Positions 1 through 12,790 of a stretch of DNA of 64,000 nt are shown here, one piece after another. The stretch's first letter is position 1. Every line of letters begins with the position of its first letter. Under the pieces are notes generated by a model, which ran no database searches, was not told where the DNA came from, and saw only the letters and a program-made list of their open reading frames with translations. Source of the DNA: Anastatus disparis (Eukaryota > Arthropoda > Insecta > Hymenoptera > Eupelmidae); NCBI GenBank assembly GCA_017163975.1, contig JAFFSR010000394.1:149001-213000 (forward strand), in the 5' to 3' direction. Both the position numbers and the translations under genes were made by a program.

Positions 1-624
1 CTAAATTCATCGCTACTAATCTAATAAGAAATAGAAAAAAAATGATTTTATTCTTGATGACACTTGTGGCGCAACTAAAAAAAATAATTATTCTATTTCT
101 CTATCTCACTCACACACGTTCTTTATTAGCGACTCTACTACACTTTATAGAAAGACGCACGGTTTCAACTTTCCTGACGGCAAGCAAGCGCGCTGATTCT
201 ATACTCTTTCGTATGTTTGAGGCTTTGCCTCTCCCTCTTTTCGCTGGCAACAGAGGCTCTCTTCGCGGAACCCGGCGAACGTTACAACTTCTTATGCGAA
301 ATTCCGCGAAGATTTTAAGTCACTTCTGAACGGCATAAATTCACAAATTTTAATTTCACTTTTTTCAGATTTTATTCATTTACATTTACCAAAAGCTAAT
401 AATTATAAATAATTATATAATATTTCTAATTGAAAGAAATTTACGGACGATCACAAAGTTTAAGAAAACGTTACATTATGCAAGCACATACAGATAACGC
501 AATTAATACACTTTATACCTTTTCTATACCCTCTCTCTCTCTCTCTCTATTCTCTTTTTCCTATCTCCGCTTGCTCTCGGCTTGTCTTCGCTGGCTTCCT
601 GGACACAGGCTGGCGCTACGGCGA
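1..624. other. AT-rich non-coding, no gene seen
   Basis: Short open frames on both strands show no recognisable domain and no codon structure. A CT microsatellite lies at about 531-549. A slightly GC-richer patch (about 560-624) leads into the tandem duplication that follows. Confidence 0.5.
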
Positions 625-1820
625 TGACGTTGATAGAGAAGGTGCGGCGTAGGTTTGGTTGAATGTGAGATCGTCTGTTAACGTTGTATAACGGCGCTAC
701 TAATAAAGGCGCCACTATTTTCTCACTGTTTGATAAATTTGATAAATTCTTTCTCGCTAGATTTTCTTTTACGTTACGGCCCCAATACGAATTGATAACG
801 TTCGACTCTAATGATATTAAATTAATACCCAGAAATTACACACTTATATACGGCAATTAGAATTCTCTCACTCAATTTTTATAAAAGAACAACGACAATA
901 AATGAAATTTAAAATTAAAACTCTCCTTTTATGGCACTAATAGACAAAAAAAAAGAATTCAATTTTTTTTTTCTTTTAACGTACACATTCTCTATCTGAC
1001 TCTACACGACTTTTCTTTCAACACGCTTTTTTTTCTCACAAAGGGCTCTTTGTTTTATTAAGTACTCGCGACACACGTCCGATCTCACTCGATACTCTCT
1101 CCACACTGACGCTGGGCCCGCACTTTCTTGAGCTCGACCACACATGAAAACTTTGACAGGCCAATCACGGCGCTTGTTATTAACAATTTTCGGGCGCTAA
1201 ATTTTACATCTTATACATCATTCATTGATTCATTCGCAAATTACTAAAAAAAAAAATCAAGAAAATTAAGACAAAATTATTTTTGCTATTTATGACTCTA
1301 AATATAGTTGAAAACCTCTGTTCTTTTGAATATACACGTACGGCGCGCGTTTACTTACTACCGGCTTGCTTGCTTCTAATCGCTCTATCTCTTTCTTACT
1401 CACTCATACAACGCGTTAACAATCTTTTTCTTTGCGGCATACATAACTTATAACATTCAGAAATACGAATATAAATCTTTTTAGATGCCCTATAATCTTA
1501 ATTATTTTATAGTAAATTAAATCTTTTTTACATTTTAATAATCATTTCTTTTAAACGCATTTCTTTTCTTCCTTTTCACAACCGGCGACACTGATGTTCT
1601 CTTTTCTTCAACTTCTTTGTCATTAGGCGGGAAGATTTGAATTACATTTCGAATTCCTCTCCATTACAGTTTACATGAAAAGGAAAATAGTTTTATTTCA
1701 ACTCGTATTTTAAATTCTAGTTTAAGACTTTTATAGGCGCCATCGGATCTGTTATTCACTAAAAAAAAAATTGATTAAAAGAAATTATGAAAATTTCTTG
1801 GGACGTAAAACCACGTCACA
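625..1820 (+). repeat. 1.2-kb diverged tandem repeat, copy 1
   Basis: This unit is repeated directly after itself from 1821. Shared landmarks in the same order are GACGTTGATAGAGAAGG (625 and 1821), GGCGCCACTATTTT, a GGGCCCGCACTTTCTTGA block (about 1113 and 3108), CACTGATGTTCTCTTTTC (about 1590 and 13447) and GGGACG close to the end. Copy 1 has none of the later insertions, so it serves as an empty-site reference for copy 2. No coding potential is seen. It could be a pair of abutting LTRs, but I see no clear TG...CA ends or primer site. Confidence 0.75.
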
Positions 1821-2486
1821 GACGTTGATAGAGAAGGTGTGGCGTAGATTTGATTGAATAAAATAGGTTTGTTAATGTTTTTTAACGGTGCTACTAATAA
1901 AGGCGCCACTATTTTTCTCACTGTTCGATAAATTTGATAAATTTTCTATCTCGTTAGATTTTCTTTAACGTAACGGCCCCACTACAAATTGATAACGTTA
2001 GACTCCAATAATTAAAATAATACCCAGAAAATTTCACACTTATGTACGGCGATTAGAATTCTCTTACGTTAATGGCGGAAATGAAAAATCTTAATTTGTC
2101 GCAACTCAATTTTTATGTAAGAATAAAAAAACAACGACCGTCAATGAAATTAAAAATTAAAACTCTCCTTTTGTGGCACTAATGAAAAAAAGAATTATAT
2201 TTTTCTCTCTTTTAACGAACAAATTCTCTATTTGACTCTACACAACTTTTCTTTCTACACGCTTTTTTTTCTCTTAAAAAGGGCACTTTTTTCATCAAAA
2301 AAGATAGACGCTTATAGAAGGATTTTTCTGGGTTAAATTTTTCGTCCGAAACGCTGGGTAACACTTTAACATTGTTTGTATATCTATACATATGAAAAAT
2401 TTGATATATATATAGATATAAAAATATATGGAATCTAGTGGCGCCCTCAGTAGCTAGGTAACTCATTTTTGGCAGAAATTTCCCGT

Positions 2487-3012
2487 TTAAGAGGCGGTCG
2501 GGACTATTTGCCGCATGGGGGCGCTGCAGGTGAGAGAAGAATATAAAATATATTTATACACGGATTTACAATTTATTAAGACAATAATATACTTCTAACG
2601 TTGTCAATAACTCTTGCCATATATATGCAGAATAAACATCAATGCTAATCTTGTTTGAAAAGTCTAAAATATTTTTGTAAAGCGAAAAATGCTGCGCGTC
2701 ATAGAGCCGATGTAAACATGTGTATTTTTCTTTAGTGCGACAGAGAAAGTAATACTAAAGAATGATGAATACATATGCTCACGCCGGCTCTATCTCGCGC
2801 TGCATTTTTTGCTTTACAACAATATTTTAGACTTTTCAAACAAGATTAGCATCTATAATTATTCTACATACATATGGCTAGAGTTATTGACAAAATTAGA
2901 GGTATATTATTGTTTCAGTAAATTGTAAATCGCTGTGTAAAAATTATTTTACATTTCTCTCTCACCTGACCGCAGCGCCCTCATGCGGCAAATAGTCCTG
3001 ATCGCCTCTTAA
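2487..3012. mobile_element. TTAA palindromic MITE (piggyBac-like target)
   Basis: The ends are TTAAGAGGCGGTCGGGACT on the left and the complement TTAAGAGGCGATCAGGACT on the right. The two halves fold back on each other almost to the centre near 2750, including a block with GAAAAATGCTGCGCG and its mirror GCGCTGCATTTTTTGC. There is no open reading frame. TTAA at both ends is the target duplication typical of piggyBac-type transposition. Copy 1 of the surrounding repeat lacks this insert. Confidence 0.75.
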
Positions 3013-3584
3013 GAGTACGCTTCTATAAACGTCTATATTCTTTGGTTTTATCAAGTACTCGTGATCACGTCCGATCTCGCACGATAGTCTTTGTAGACTG
3101 ACGCCGGGCCCGCACTTTCTTGAACTTGACCACACATGAAAATTTTGACGGGTTGATCACAGCGCTTGTTATCAACAATTTCTGGGCGCTAAATTTTACA
3201 TCTTATACATCATTTATTGATTTATTCGCAAATCACTTATAAAAATAAAGAAAATTAAGACAAAATTATTTTTGATATTTATGACTTTAAATATAATTGA
3301 AAACCTCTGTTCTTTTGAATATGTATACATGGTGCGCGTTTACTAACTACCAGTTTGCTTGCGTCTAATCGCTCTATCTCTTTCTTACTCACTCACACAA
3401 CACGTTAACAATCTTTTTCTTTGCGGCGTACATAACTTACAACACTCAGAAATACAAGTATGAATCTTTTCAAACGCTATATAATCCTAATTATTTATAG
3501 TAAATTAAGTCTTTTCACATTTTAATAATTATTTCTTTTTAAGCGCATTTTTTTTTCTTCCTTTTCACAACCAGCGCCACTGAT

Positions 3585-4065
3585 CAGGGTTGCGAAAAAA
3601 GTAATTAAAAATTATTTGAATCACGAATCATTTTTGAATTTGTAATTAAAGTTTTATTTAATTAACAATTCCTTTTAAATTAATAATTAAAAATATTTTA
3701 ATTAACAAATCAAAATCTAATCGTGAATTGAAAAGGCTTTAATTAAAAAATCAAAAGGAATTCTCAATTAAATAAATTTCAATTAAGAAATCAAAATGTA
3801 ATCGTGAATTGAAAGGGCTTTAATTACAAAATCAAAAGGAATTCTTAATTAAATAAATTTCAATTAAGAAATCAAAATTTAATCGTGAATTGAAAGGACT
3901 TTAATTCCAAAATCAAAAGGAATCCTTAATTAAATAAATTTCAATTAAGAAATCAAAATGTAATCGTGAATTGAAAGAGCGTCAGTTATGATTATGATTT
4001 GTTAATTCGAGGGCTTTAATTAAAAATTCCACAATTCCTTTTTAATTAAACGTACTAAGGAATTT
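3585..4065. repeat. left terminal inverted region with 81-bp tandem array
   Basis: After the terminus, a unit of about 81 bp containing AATCGTGAATTGAAAGGGC recurs at about 3719, 3800, 3881 and 3962. The same unit in reverse complement makes up 12840-13330. The flanking non-repetitive parts also pair, so these are long inverted terminal regions and not chance arrays. Confidence 0.8.
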
Positions 4066-4630
4066 GTATCATATATATGTATGTAGAAAAACATATGTGG
4101 ATGCGCACATACATACGCACCTAGGCTCATATATATGCAACATTTCATGTCGACCCACACGCACACATACGGACAAGTTGATATATATATATATACATGG
4201 TCCGTTTCATGTCAACTTGCACCCGTTGACCCGTATATATTTTGGTTTATATATATGTATATATATATATACATACATACATACATACATACATACATGG
4301 GATATTTCATGTCGGTTAGCACGTACTCATAAGTACAGGTTTTCTTTATATGTGGTACATTTCATGACAACACGCACACACCCATTCGTGTACCCTTAGA
4401 TTTACATATATGGGACATTTCATGTCGATTCGCATGCATGCACACACACGTTAATAAACATAGGATTTTTCACGTCAATTCGAAAGCATACACACAGGTT
4501 TATATATATGGGACATTTCATGTCTATTCGCATGCATGCACACAGACTTTGATAAACATGGGATTGTTCACGTCAATTGGAACGCACACACTTACAGGTT
4601 TAGATATATGGGACATTTCATGCCAATGCG

Positions 4631-4706
<76 letters not shown>

Positions 4707-5506
4707 ATTTTATATGGGACATTTCATGTCAACTCGTACATACTCATGATGACAGGCTTTTTTATATATGTGGGACATTTTATGACAACACGCACACACC
4801 CATCCTAGTAACCTTAGGTTTATATATATATATATATGGGACATTTCATGTCGATTCGCATGCATGCACACGCACGTTAATATATATAGGATTTTTCACG
4901 TCAATTCGAACGCACACACACAGGTTTACATATATATGGGACATTTCATGTCAATTCGCATGCATGCACACAAACTTTAATAAATATTGGATTTTTCACG
5001 TCAATTGGAACGTACGCATATACAGGTATATATATATGAGATATTTCATGTCGTTTACAGGTTTATATATATATATATATATATATATGGGACAGTACAT
5101 GTCGCTGCGCATGCATGCACACACACGTTAATATACATGGGATTTTCCATGTCAATTCGAACGCACGCACACACACACAGGTTTATACATATGGTACATT
5201 TCATATCGATTTGCATGCATGCACACACGTTAATATACATAGGATTTTTCACGTCAATTATTACCCACGCCTATACAGGTTTATATATATGGGACATTTC
5301 ATGACAGCTCTAACACACCTATCCAAGCGCCCTTAGGTTCACATATATGGGACGTATCATGTCAACACGCACGCACCGGTTTTCATATATTTGACATATC
5401 TTGTCAACTCGAACACGCAAACACATCTAAACATGTATTTGAAATTTGTATTTATATATATGGGACCATTTTTGTCAATTCGCATGTACGCACATACATG
5501 GGCTTA

Positions 5507-5548
<42 letters not shown>

Positions 5549-5692
5549 TATGTGTGTATGTCTGTGTACACATATACATGGGATATTTAATGTTAATTCA
5601 CACGCGCGCACATACACACAGGTTTATATACACGGGACGTTTCATGTCAATTTACATGCATGACACACGTACTTGAGTTTGTATATATTTTT

Positions 5693-5760
<68 letters not shown>

Positions 5761-5874
5761 GGCTGTTCCTGTCAAGGCGCATGCACGCACACACATAGGC
5801 TTATGAATATATGTATATACATATACATGGGATATTTTATGTCAATTCACATGCGCGCACACACACACATACAC

Positions 5875-5928
<54 letters not shown>

Positions 5929-5930
5929 GA
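4066..5930. repeat. satellite-like array with CA and TA microsatellites (left arm)
   Basis: The sequence is a degenerate array of units containing GGGACATTTCATGTCAATTC, GCATGCATGCACACAC and GGATTTTTCACGTCAATT, joined by TATATA and CACACA runs. A pure CA run spans 4634-4704; long TA runs lie at 5694-5757 and about 5878-5917. The reverse-complement array is at about 11980-12790. Long open frames here (Thr/His/Tyr/Ile-rich) are products of the repeats and are not genes. Confidence 0.85.
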
Positions 5931-7348
5931 GTGCCACCAGATTTTTATTTAAACAAGTGAGCAGTTTTTAATCAGTTACACAAACAGGTTATCTTTTCTA
6001 TGTTACTTAAAATAAAAAAAATTCTAATTTAGGAAAAATTGCTAATATTAATACTGATAAAAATCTTAAAGATTTTTAAGGAACGGTTTTACTTTTTGAT
6101 GGATAATTTGATTATATGATTTTATTTTCAAAAAAGTTTTTCCCATTATAGTTATCTGTAATAAAAAAATTCTTTTACAATAGTAATTACTTTTTCCTGA
6201 CATTCGTTTTGAAAGTTTATGCTTAGCAATTTTAAAATTTGGTTGTGACACTGATGATGCTGCTATAAATTATTTTGGATGTGTTATAATTAGTGTGCTG
6301 CCTCAATTTTCAACTGAAGGATTATAAATTAAGGATATTTTGGATTGAATTGCGGAAATAAAATAAATGATTAAAGAATTACAATCAACAAATCAATAAA
6401 TCCAATTAATAATAGTTAAAAAAAAATGTTACCATGTCAGTGAGTTTTTTCAACAGGGTTATACATAAATTTAATTAATTAAAATTAATATTTTCAATCA
6501 ATCATATACCTATTTTTTTTATTAAAAAGATATATTTTTACAAAATATGTAACAGTAAAAGAGTAGTTCACAGAAAAAAATTGTACTTTGTTAAAAAATT
6601 TTATAAATTATAAAAACACAAGTTTTTTAAACTTCATAAAATAATGAATAGCGTACTGTACATATTGTTCTTGTAGCAAAAATTCTACATGTAAAAAATG
6701 TAATAAGATTAAAATATAAATAACGATTAATTAAACGTATTTATAAATTATAACATAAATTTAGCAAATGAAATAAAATTTTAGGAAATCCTATTCTAAT
6801 CTCTGTTGCACTGTAACAATAGTCTCATTCTAATATGAAGAATTGAAAAAAATTATAAAACTTATTCTTTTTTATAACTTTGGCATGAAAATTGCATGAA
6901 ATAAGCGACAAAATGTTTTTTATTTGAAAAATAGACTTTTCAAATTTTTGGAAATTATATCATACAAATTTTCCTGGACATTTTCCGACTTCACCCCCTT
7001 TAAATTAATGTTTAGTGACAAAATATATAAAAAAATTTTTTGGAACCGTGGACTTTAATGTTACTATAGCAATCTCCCCTATTTTCCGACCTGACTTTTT
7101 CATGTGAGCACCGTTGCGCGGTACTTTCTGAATAAGCGGTTCAATTATTCGTGAAAAATTAAAGGAAGACCGCAACCGTATTCACAATTAATGAACAATT
7201 AAGATCGCTTTAGAATTGAACAGCACTGTAAAGTTTTCAGGAGAATCCTTCTAGATTGTATTTTAAAAAATTCTTCAGAAATATTTTTCACGTTTTATCA
7301 TCGTATGAATATATTTATTAAATTATTGGTAAATAAATGATTATAAAT
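5931..7348. other. AT-rich interior of the hAT-like element
   Basis: No domain, tandem repeat or terminal repeat was found. A 61-codon minus-strand frame near 6066-6251 resembles nothing I know. Decayed transposase sequence could be hidden here but cannot be supported. Confidence 0.4.
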
Positions 7349-7362
7349 CTATGAAATCATTT

Positions 7363-7567
7363 TTTTTTTTTTTTTTTTTAACGTCGCTATATTTATGCTA
7401 TGCTATTATTGCTATGCTAATCAGCGACGGAGCTCGTAAGTGTGTTTGTGAACAAAGCACATGTAACGTACAGTGGTGCTTGTATCAATCGGCCGAGAGC
7501 GGGATTCGAACTTGGAACCTCGAGATTACGAATCCAACGCTCTACCGAATGAGCCACAGACCGACTC
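7363..7567 (-). mobile_element. tRNA-derived SINE with target duplication
   Basis: Read on the minus strand, the unit begins with a tRNA-like head. The A box lies in TGGCTCATTCGGTAGAGCG and the B box in GGTTCCAAGTTCGAATCCC. A short unrelated body follows, then a poly-A tail (the T run at 7363-7379 on the plus strand). The flanks are near-identical 14-bp direct repeats, CTATGAAATCATTT at 7349-7362 and CTATGAGATCATTT at 7568-7581, the target duplication of LINE-mediated insertion. It would be transcribed by RNA polymerase III. It sits inside the hAT-like element, so it is younger. Confidence 0.82.
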
Positions 7568-7712
7568 CTATGAGATCATTTAAGAATACGGATGAATCTT
7601 TATATTTTCTGTATATTGATTGAAAGGTTAATGAAACTTCACGAACTCTGTGGAAGTAAATCGAGATGAATTATTACAATCTTGTAAAGAGTTTAATAGC
7701 TATTAAAGATCC

Positions 7713-8101
7713 TTAAGAGGAGGTCGAGTATATATGTCCTATTGTAATCAAAAAATTGATTTTTTTACAAAAACTAATAGTTTTAGCAAACAATAAAGAG
7801 AAAGCCCCATCTTGTATCATAAAAAGCAATATTTTCTTTGATTAGGAAAAAATTTTTTTATCGATTCCTTTTGAAAAAAACCTCGAAAAACATAAAATAT
7901 CGAGATTTGGATGGACAATTCAGTTTTTCAAAGTTTTCTTTGAAACGAAGCGATAAAAATAATTTTTTCTCATAAGAGAAAATATTGCTTTTTAGTATAC
8001 GAGATGGGGCTTTCTTCTTATTTTTTGCTACAATCATAAGGTTTTGCAGAAAATTGAATTTTTTTATTATAAAAGGATAGAGATGTACGACCTGCTATTA
8101 A
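7713..8101. mobile_element. TTAA palindromic MITE, GAGGAGGTC family
   Basis: TTAA at both ends encloses a 389-bp near-palindrome. The left end reads TTAAGAGGAGGTCGAGTATA and the right end is the decayed complement. Internal mirror motifs are AAAGCCCCATCTTGTAT and ATACGAGATGGGGCTTT. Close relatives lie at 17913-18296 and 39293-39681. There is no coding sequence; mobilisation by a piggyBac-type transposase in trans is inferred from the TTAA target. Confidence 0.8.
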
Positions 8102-8433
8102 TAAAATACCGTGAAAATTATGTATGATTCTCAGTAACGATCTTGAAGTTATAAAAAAATATACATATTATTAAATTTTTTTAACTCTTGAAATAGTTAA
8201 GCATACCATGGAATTGTTTGATAGTGGAAATAAAGCCATTTTACACGACTAAGCTGTAAATTTTTTTTGTGAATGAATACAATAAATCGTACTAATTTAT
8301 TAATACTAGGCAATTTTTCAGTTTATTAATAAGTTAATTTAATTAATACTATGATATGCCCTTCAAAAATCACTATTCAATATATTAGAAATTCATAAAG
8401 AATCTGAAGAAGTCATAATCATATTTTTTGATA

Positions 8434-8814
8434 TATGGGGATATCCACAAAACTTTTAATTGTCTAGTAACAGGTCATATTACAGCTGTTACTGGGTTAC
8501 CGCATGATGCACATTGTTTAAACTAGGTTCAAATCTTTTGTGCTATCCTGTAACTCTATTTCTGATGTATTTTGTAAATGTTTAACAAACGGCGCAGTAG
8601 ATATTTCTATGAAACATTCATTTTTACACATAAAAAATTACCGTAATTTATCTTATGTGTAAATTTACTTTTTATAGAATTATCTGCTGCGCCGTTTGTG
8701 GCACATTTACAAAATACATCAGAAATAGAGTTACAGGATAGCACAAAAGATTATAACCTAGTTTAAATAATGACCTGTTACTAGAGAATTTAAAGTTGGA
8801 TGGATATCCCCATA
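8434..8814. mobile_element. TA-flanked palindromic MITE
   Basis: Inverted ends TATGGGGATATCC are flanked by TA on both sides (8432-8433 and 8815-8816). The arms pair through blocks such as TGTGCTATCCTGTAACTC and AACGGCGCAGTAGATA with their complements. The TA target suggests a Tc1/mariner-type source. It has no open frame. Confidence 0.65.
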
Positions 8815-10610
8815 TAATACCATAGTGGTACACATGAAATTGGAAAGGTTCTAAAAATATATAAATTACAATAACTTTTCTGATGAGGATATATTATTTA
8901 GATTAATATTATTTTTAAAATTAGATAACATTATTTTTATTTTTAAGAGCATGACGAAGCTTCCAGTCTTCTAATAATATTTCCAATCCCAAGTTATGAA
9001 TAAACAATGCGTTTAATAACATTTTTTTGCGACAAAGAAAAAATTTGTAAGATTCAACTCGAGTGCGGACAACTCAAGAAACCCACGAAAATACTACATA
9101 AAAAGTAATAATACAAACTTTCAATGTAACGTATTTTAAGATTAGGTTTGTCGAGCTTGATATAATTTCCAATCCAAGTTCATAAAAAATTTACAAGTTT
9201 AAATGATTTTTTATTTTAACAAAAATTATTGTATTAACATAGCTTTAGTGCGGACAAGTCATTATATTTGTTTTTCTCATCCGTGCTGAGTAAGCGGCCT
9301 ATAGCGCATGCGTTTTCGGGAGTAGTAAGTAGCTAATAGCGCGCGCTGCGTGTGTTGTTTTTTGAGGGCGTGTGTTTCACAGCTATGTATAATATTATTT
9401 TGTATTAAATCACGTAAATACGTTACATTCTGTAAAATAATGTCACGCAAAAGCGTTAATTAATGTAAAATCGCAAAGGTTTATACAAGCGCAGCGCCCT
9501 CATACTGTATCTCATCGACCATATGATGAATTTTATACTCTATCTCGCTTTAACCTCTGACAAAGTAAATCGTATCATCTATTCTTGTATTATTTTTACA
9601 TTAACGAAATCATAATTATTCCGTATAAACGTGAAATTGGTGAACTAAAAGTATGTAATTTAATTACAAATAATAGTACTAAAAAGTATTGAAATATACT
9701 ATTGCGAGTCAGTCGTACGGCAGATATGAGAAAGAGAGAGAGTCTCGGGCAATAGTCAACTAAACCTTACTCGTTACACAATATACTATTAATTTACGAA
9801 TTTAAAATGATATTAATGAAATAAAAAAAGCAAAACTTGATTGCTGTAGCTCCAACATCAGATAAATATTACGGAAAGAAACATAATGAATCACCCAAAT
9901 TCACAATTTTATAAATTACAACTGAATCACTGGAAAAATAGTTGCATACAATAGACTTTCCCAAATTTTATGAGTAACGGCTTATAATTGAAATTTCAAT
10001 GTCGGAACGATTCGGAAAACTTGAAACATTTATCAATTTTCATTTCATAATAGTTCTTAAACATTCTTTAAAGACCGGAAAAATATTTGTTCCGATTCTT
10101 TTAGAAATTTTCGGGTCATTTTAACGAGGATATAACTGATGATGATGTAACAAAATTCAACTGCAATAATCACAAATTTTCCAATCGAAAACGTTTTCAT
10201 AAATAATTTCCATAACTTTATAATTTCCGCGAAAATAATCATAATCTTCATAATTCTGCAAAAATGACGATTTATATTGACTTTTTCATAAATTTAAGTA
10301 ACTTATAGAAATTTTCTCAAATTTAATTTACTTGTTTTTGTCATAAAAAACGAAAGATAATTAGTCTCAAAGCAGACTTAACGTAGGTAAATATTATTTT
10401 TTTATATACGCTTTTCTTATATTCGCCTTCATGTCTGTTTGCATGTTTGTCTGTCTGTAATCAAATCTTGCGCGCTCGATTTCAGGTACTTTTGGACAGA
10501 TATAAATTCTGACAATTGGCATAGACTTTGGTCTTGGATGACAATACAATAATCAGTTGTCATTTTGGTACCTGGACATCCAGGTCGATGATAATGGGTG
10601 TGAAAAGTCA
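8815..10610. other. non-coding interior of the hAT-like element
   Basis: The sequence is AT-rich, with one GC-richer island around 9290-9380 (GCGCATGCGTTTTCGGG). No domain, terminal repeat or RNA gene was recognised. The short frames here have no supporting features. Confidence 0.4.
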
Positions 10611-10850
10611 TCTCCGAGGAAGTATAAATGGGGAGGCTTTCTTTGGGTCAAGGCGAGTTTCTCGGGGGTTTTCAGGGTTGCTAAAACCGAATTTGAGATC
10701 AAACAATTGCCACAAAGTGATGCACGTTGTCCAGAATACGCATGGACGTCGTCTCCGAGGAAGTACAAGTGGGGAGGCTTTCTCTGGGTCGAGGTGGGTT
10801 CCCCGGGGGATTTCGGGGCTGCTAAAACCTAATTCAAGGTTTGAAAGTGA
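10611..10850 (+). repeat. 141-bp tandem duplication
   Basis: Two units begin TCTCCGAGGAAGTA at 10611 and 10752. They share GGGGAGGCTTTCT and GGGTT...GGGGGATTTC blocks. The units are GC-richer than their surroundings and open in several frames on both strands. That openness follows from the duplication; no protein family is recognised. Confidence 0.7.
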
Positions 10851-11979
10851 CTCTATAATGCATAATAATGATTTAGGATGAAGAGGTCGAACTGGAGTAC
10901 CAAGTCGCCGATAACGGATGTACCTGAGTGTAATCTTCGAAAAGTCTGGTTGCAATGTAACTCTAAATGATAATAAAAACAATTTTAACTTAAAAATAGA
11001 AAATACAAAATTTTAAAAACATGCTTTAAAAATAAAATACAAAAATTGAATAAATAGACTAAAAAGTATAAAATAAATAAATCAACTTTTTTTAAATTTT
11101 TTAAATAATAGCGCTTATTACCTGTATATCGGAATGATGTTTGATAAAAAAATATTAAAATTATTCACTAATTACTATAGTAATTTGCTTTCTCGAAGTT
11201 AAATTTCGCTGGCATTATTCGAACGAAAAATTCATAAATTAGTAGGGATACTACCGCAAATTTATATGCGAGATGATTTGTATGAATGATCTTTATATAT
11301 GGGTATCGACTACGAGTAAATCAACATATTTCATGGAACTTGCATGAATCTTCAACAATTGTTCTTTTAAAATCTTTTTATTTCCGAGTATTCTCCAACC
11401 TAATCAAACAACCTTAGAATCGAAATCTAAAAGAATCTCCAAGTTTCATTTGACGTAGTCCCTGCAAATATCTGTAAACTTCATAATCGGTATGGAAAAT
11501 TTCAAAATTCATTCATATAGACGATTTCCAGGTAGCCAGGATCACCTGGATATTGTGAGATGTCATCTCGGGAAACGTACATGTTATTAATAAATAATGG
11601 CTAAATTTCAAAAGATATTCTTGTAGACAATGTTTATCTTACTCGGAACATCCATGTTTGGCTAGATAACATTTGAAACAACTTCAAAGTAGTTATTAAA
11701 CTATAAGTTGAATTTCAAAAGTTTTAGTTGTAGATGATGTTTAAGTTATCATTAACACCTAGGTATCCAAAGACGGCGATCGTGGGTACCACAGCATAAT
11801 AAATAACTATTTTTTAAATATTGTCTACATCGATAAGGTAAAGTATGTATATATATATAAAGTTAAATATGTGTTTGTATGTGTGAGCGTGTGCGTGTGC
11901 GTATGAGTTGAAATTAAATGTTCCATATAAACTTGAATAAACCTGTGTGTGTACGTGCGATTTTACATGAAATGTCCCT
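10851..11979. other. non-coding interior of the hAT-like element
   Basis: Nothing identifiable. The stretch is AT-rich with no long frames, and it grades into the right satellite arm. Confidence 0.4.
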
Positions 11980-12621
11980 TATGTATATATATATATGTTT
12001 ATATCATGCTTGTAAGTCGACATGAAAAGTCCCACGTACATGAACGCGTGTGTGCATGCATGCGAATTGACATGAAACGTCTCATATATATAAACCTAAG
12101 GGTACTTAGATAGGTGTGTACAAGTTGTCATGAAATGTCCCATATATATATATATAGAAAAACCTGTGCTTGCGAGTACGTGCAAGTTGACATGAAATGT
12201 CCCATATATATATAGAAACAAAAAAATTGCGGGTAAATGTGAGCAATTTGATATGAAATGGACCATATATATATATATATATATATGCAAAAACCTGTCA
12301 GTAAGGTCGTACATGAGTTGACATGAAGAGTCGCATGTATATAAAAGCGTGTATGCATGAATGCAAATGGACATGAAACGTCGCATATATGTAAACCTGA
12401 AGGAACTCGGATAGGTGTGTGAGAGTTGTCATGAAATGTTCCATATATATAGAAAAGCCTGTGATTATGAGTACATACAAGTTGACATGAAATGTCCCAT
12501 ATATATATATATATATAATCCTGTGTGTGTGCATGCGCATTGGCATGAAATGTCCCATATATATAAACCTGTCTGTGGGTGCGCTCTAATTGACGTGGAA
12601 TGTCCCACGTATGTATGTATG

Positions 12622-12674
<53 letters not shown>

Positions 12675-12790
12675 CAACTTGTCTGTATGTGTGCGTTTGG
12701 GTCGACACGAAATGTTGCATATATATGAGCCCAGGTGCGTATGTATGTGCGCGTCCACATATGTTTTTCTATATACATATATATGATAAA
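11980..12790. repeat. satellite-like array (right arm, inverted)
   Basis: This array is the reverse complement of the one at 4066-5930. Recurring CATGAAATGTCCCATATATA, TAAACCTG and TGCATGCATGCGAATTG units run in the opposite sense. A TA/TATG run lies at about 12610-12670. Long frames in it are repeat artefacts. Confidence 0.85.

Noticed and set aside
625..3584. The 1.2-kb tandem units as LTRs of one retrotransposon
   Set aside because: No internal region, no clear TG...CA ends, no primer site or polypurine tract.
4064..5676. Several 60-110-codon frames rich in Thr, His, Tyr, Ile, also at 12096-12814
   Set aside because: They are translations of CA/TA microsatellites and the satellite units; overlapping frames on both strands are equally open.
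6066..6251. hAT transposase remnant inside the hAT-like element
   Set aside because: I looked for the hAT dimerisation and BED-type motifs and saw none; the short frame is not convincing.
7480..7560. A genuine tRNA gene
   Set aside because: The stems are imperfect, and the unit continues into a SINE body with a poly-A tail and target duplication.
10528..10982. Four overlapping frames of 70-124 codons as a gene
   Set aside because: They lie on both strands over a 141-bp tandem duplication and match no family I know.
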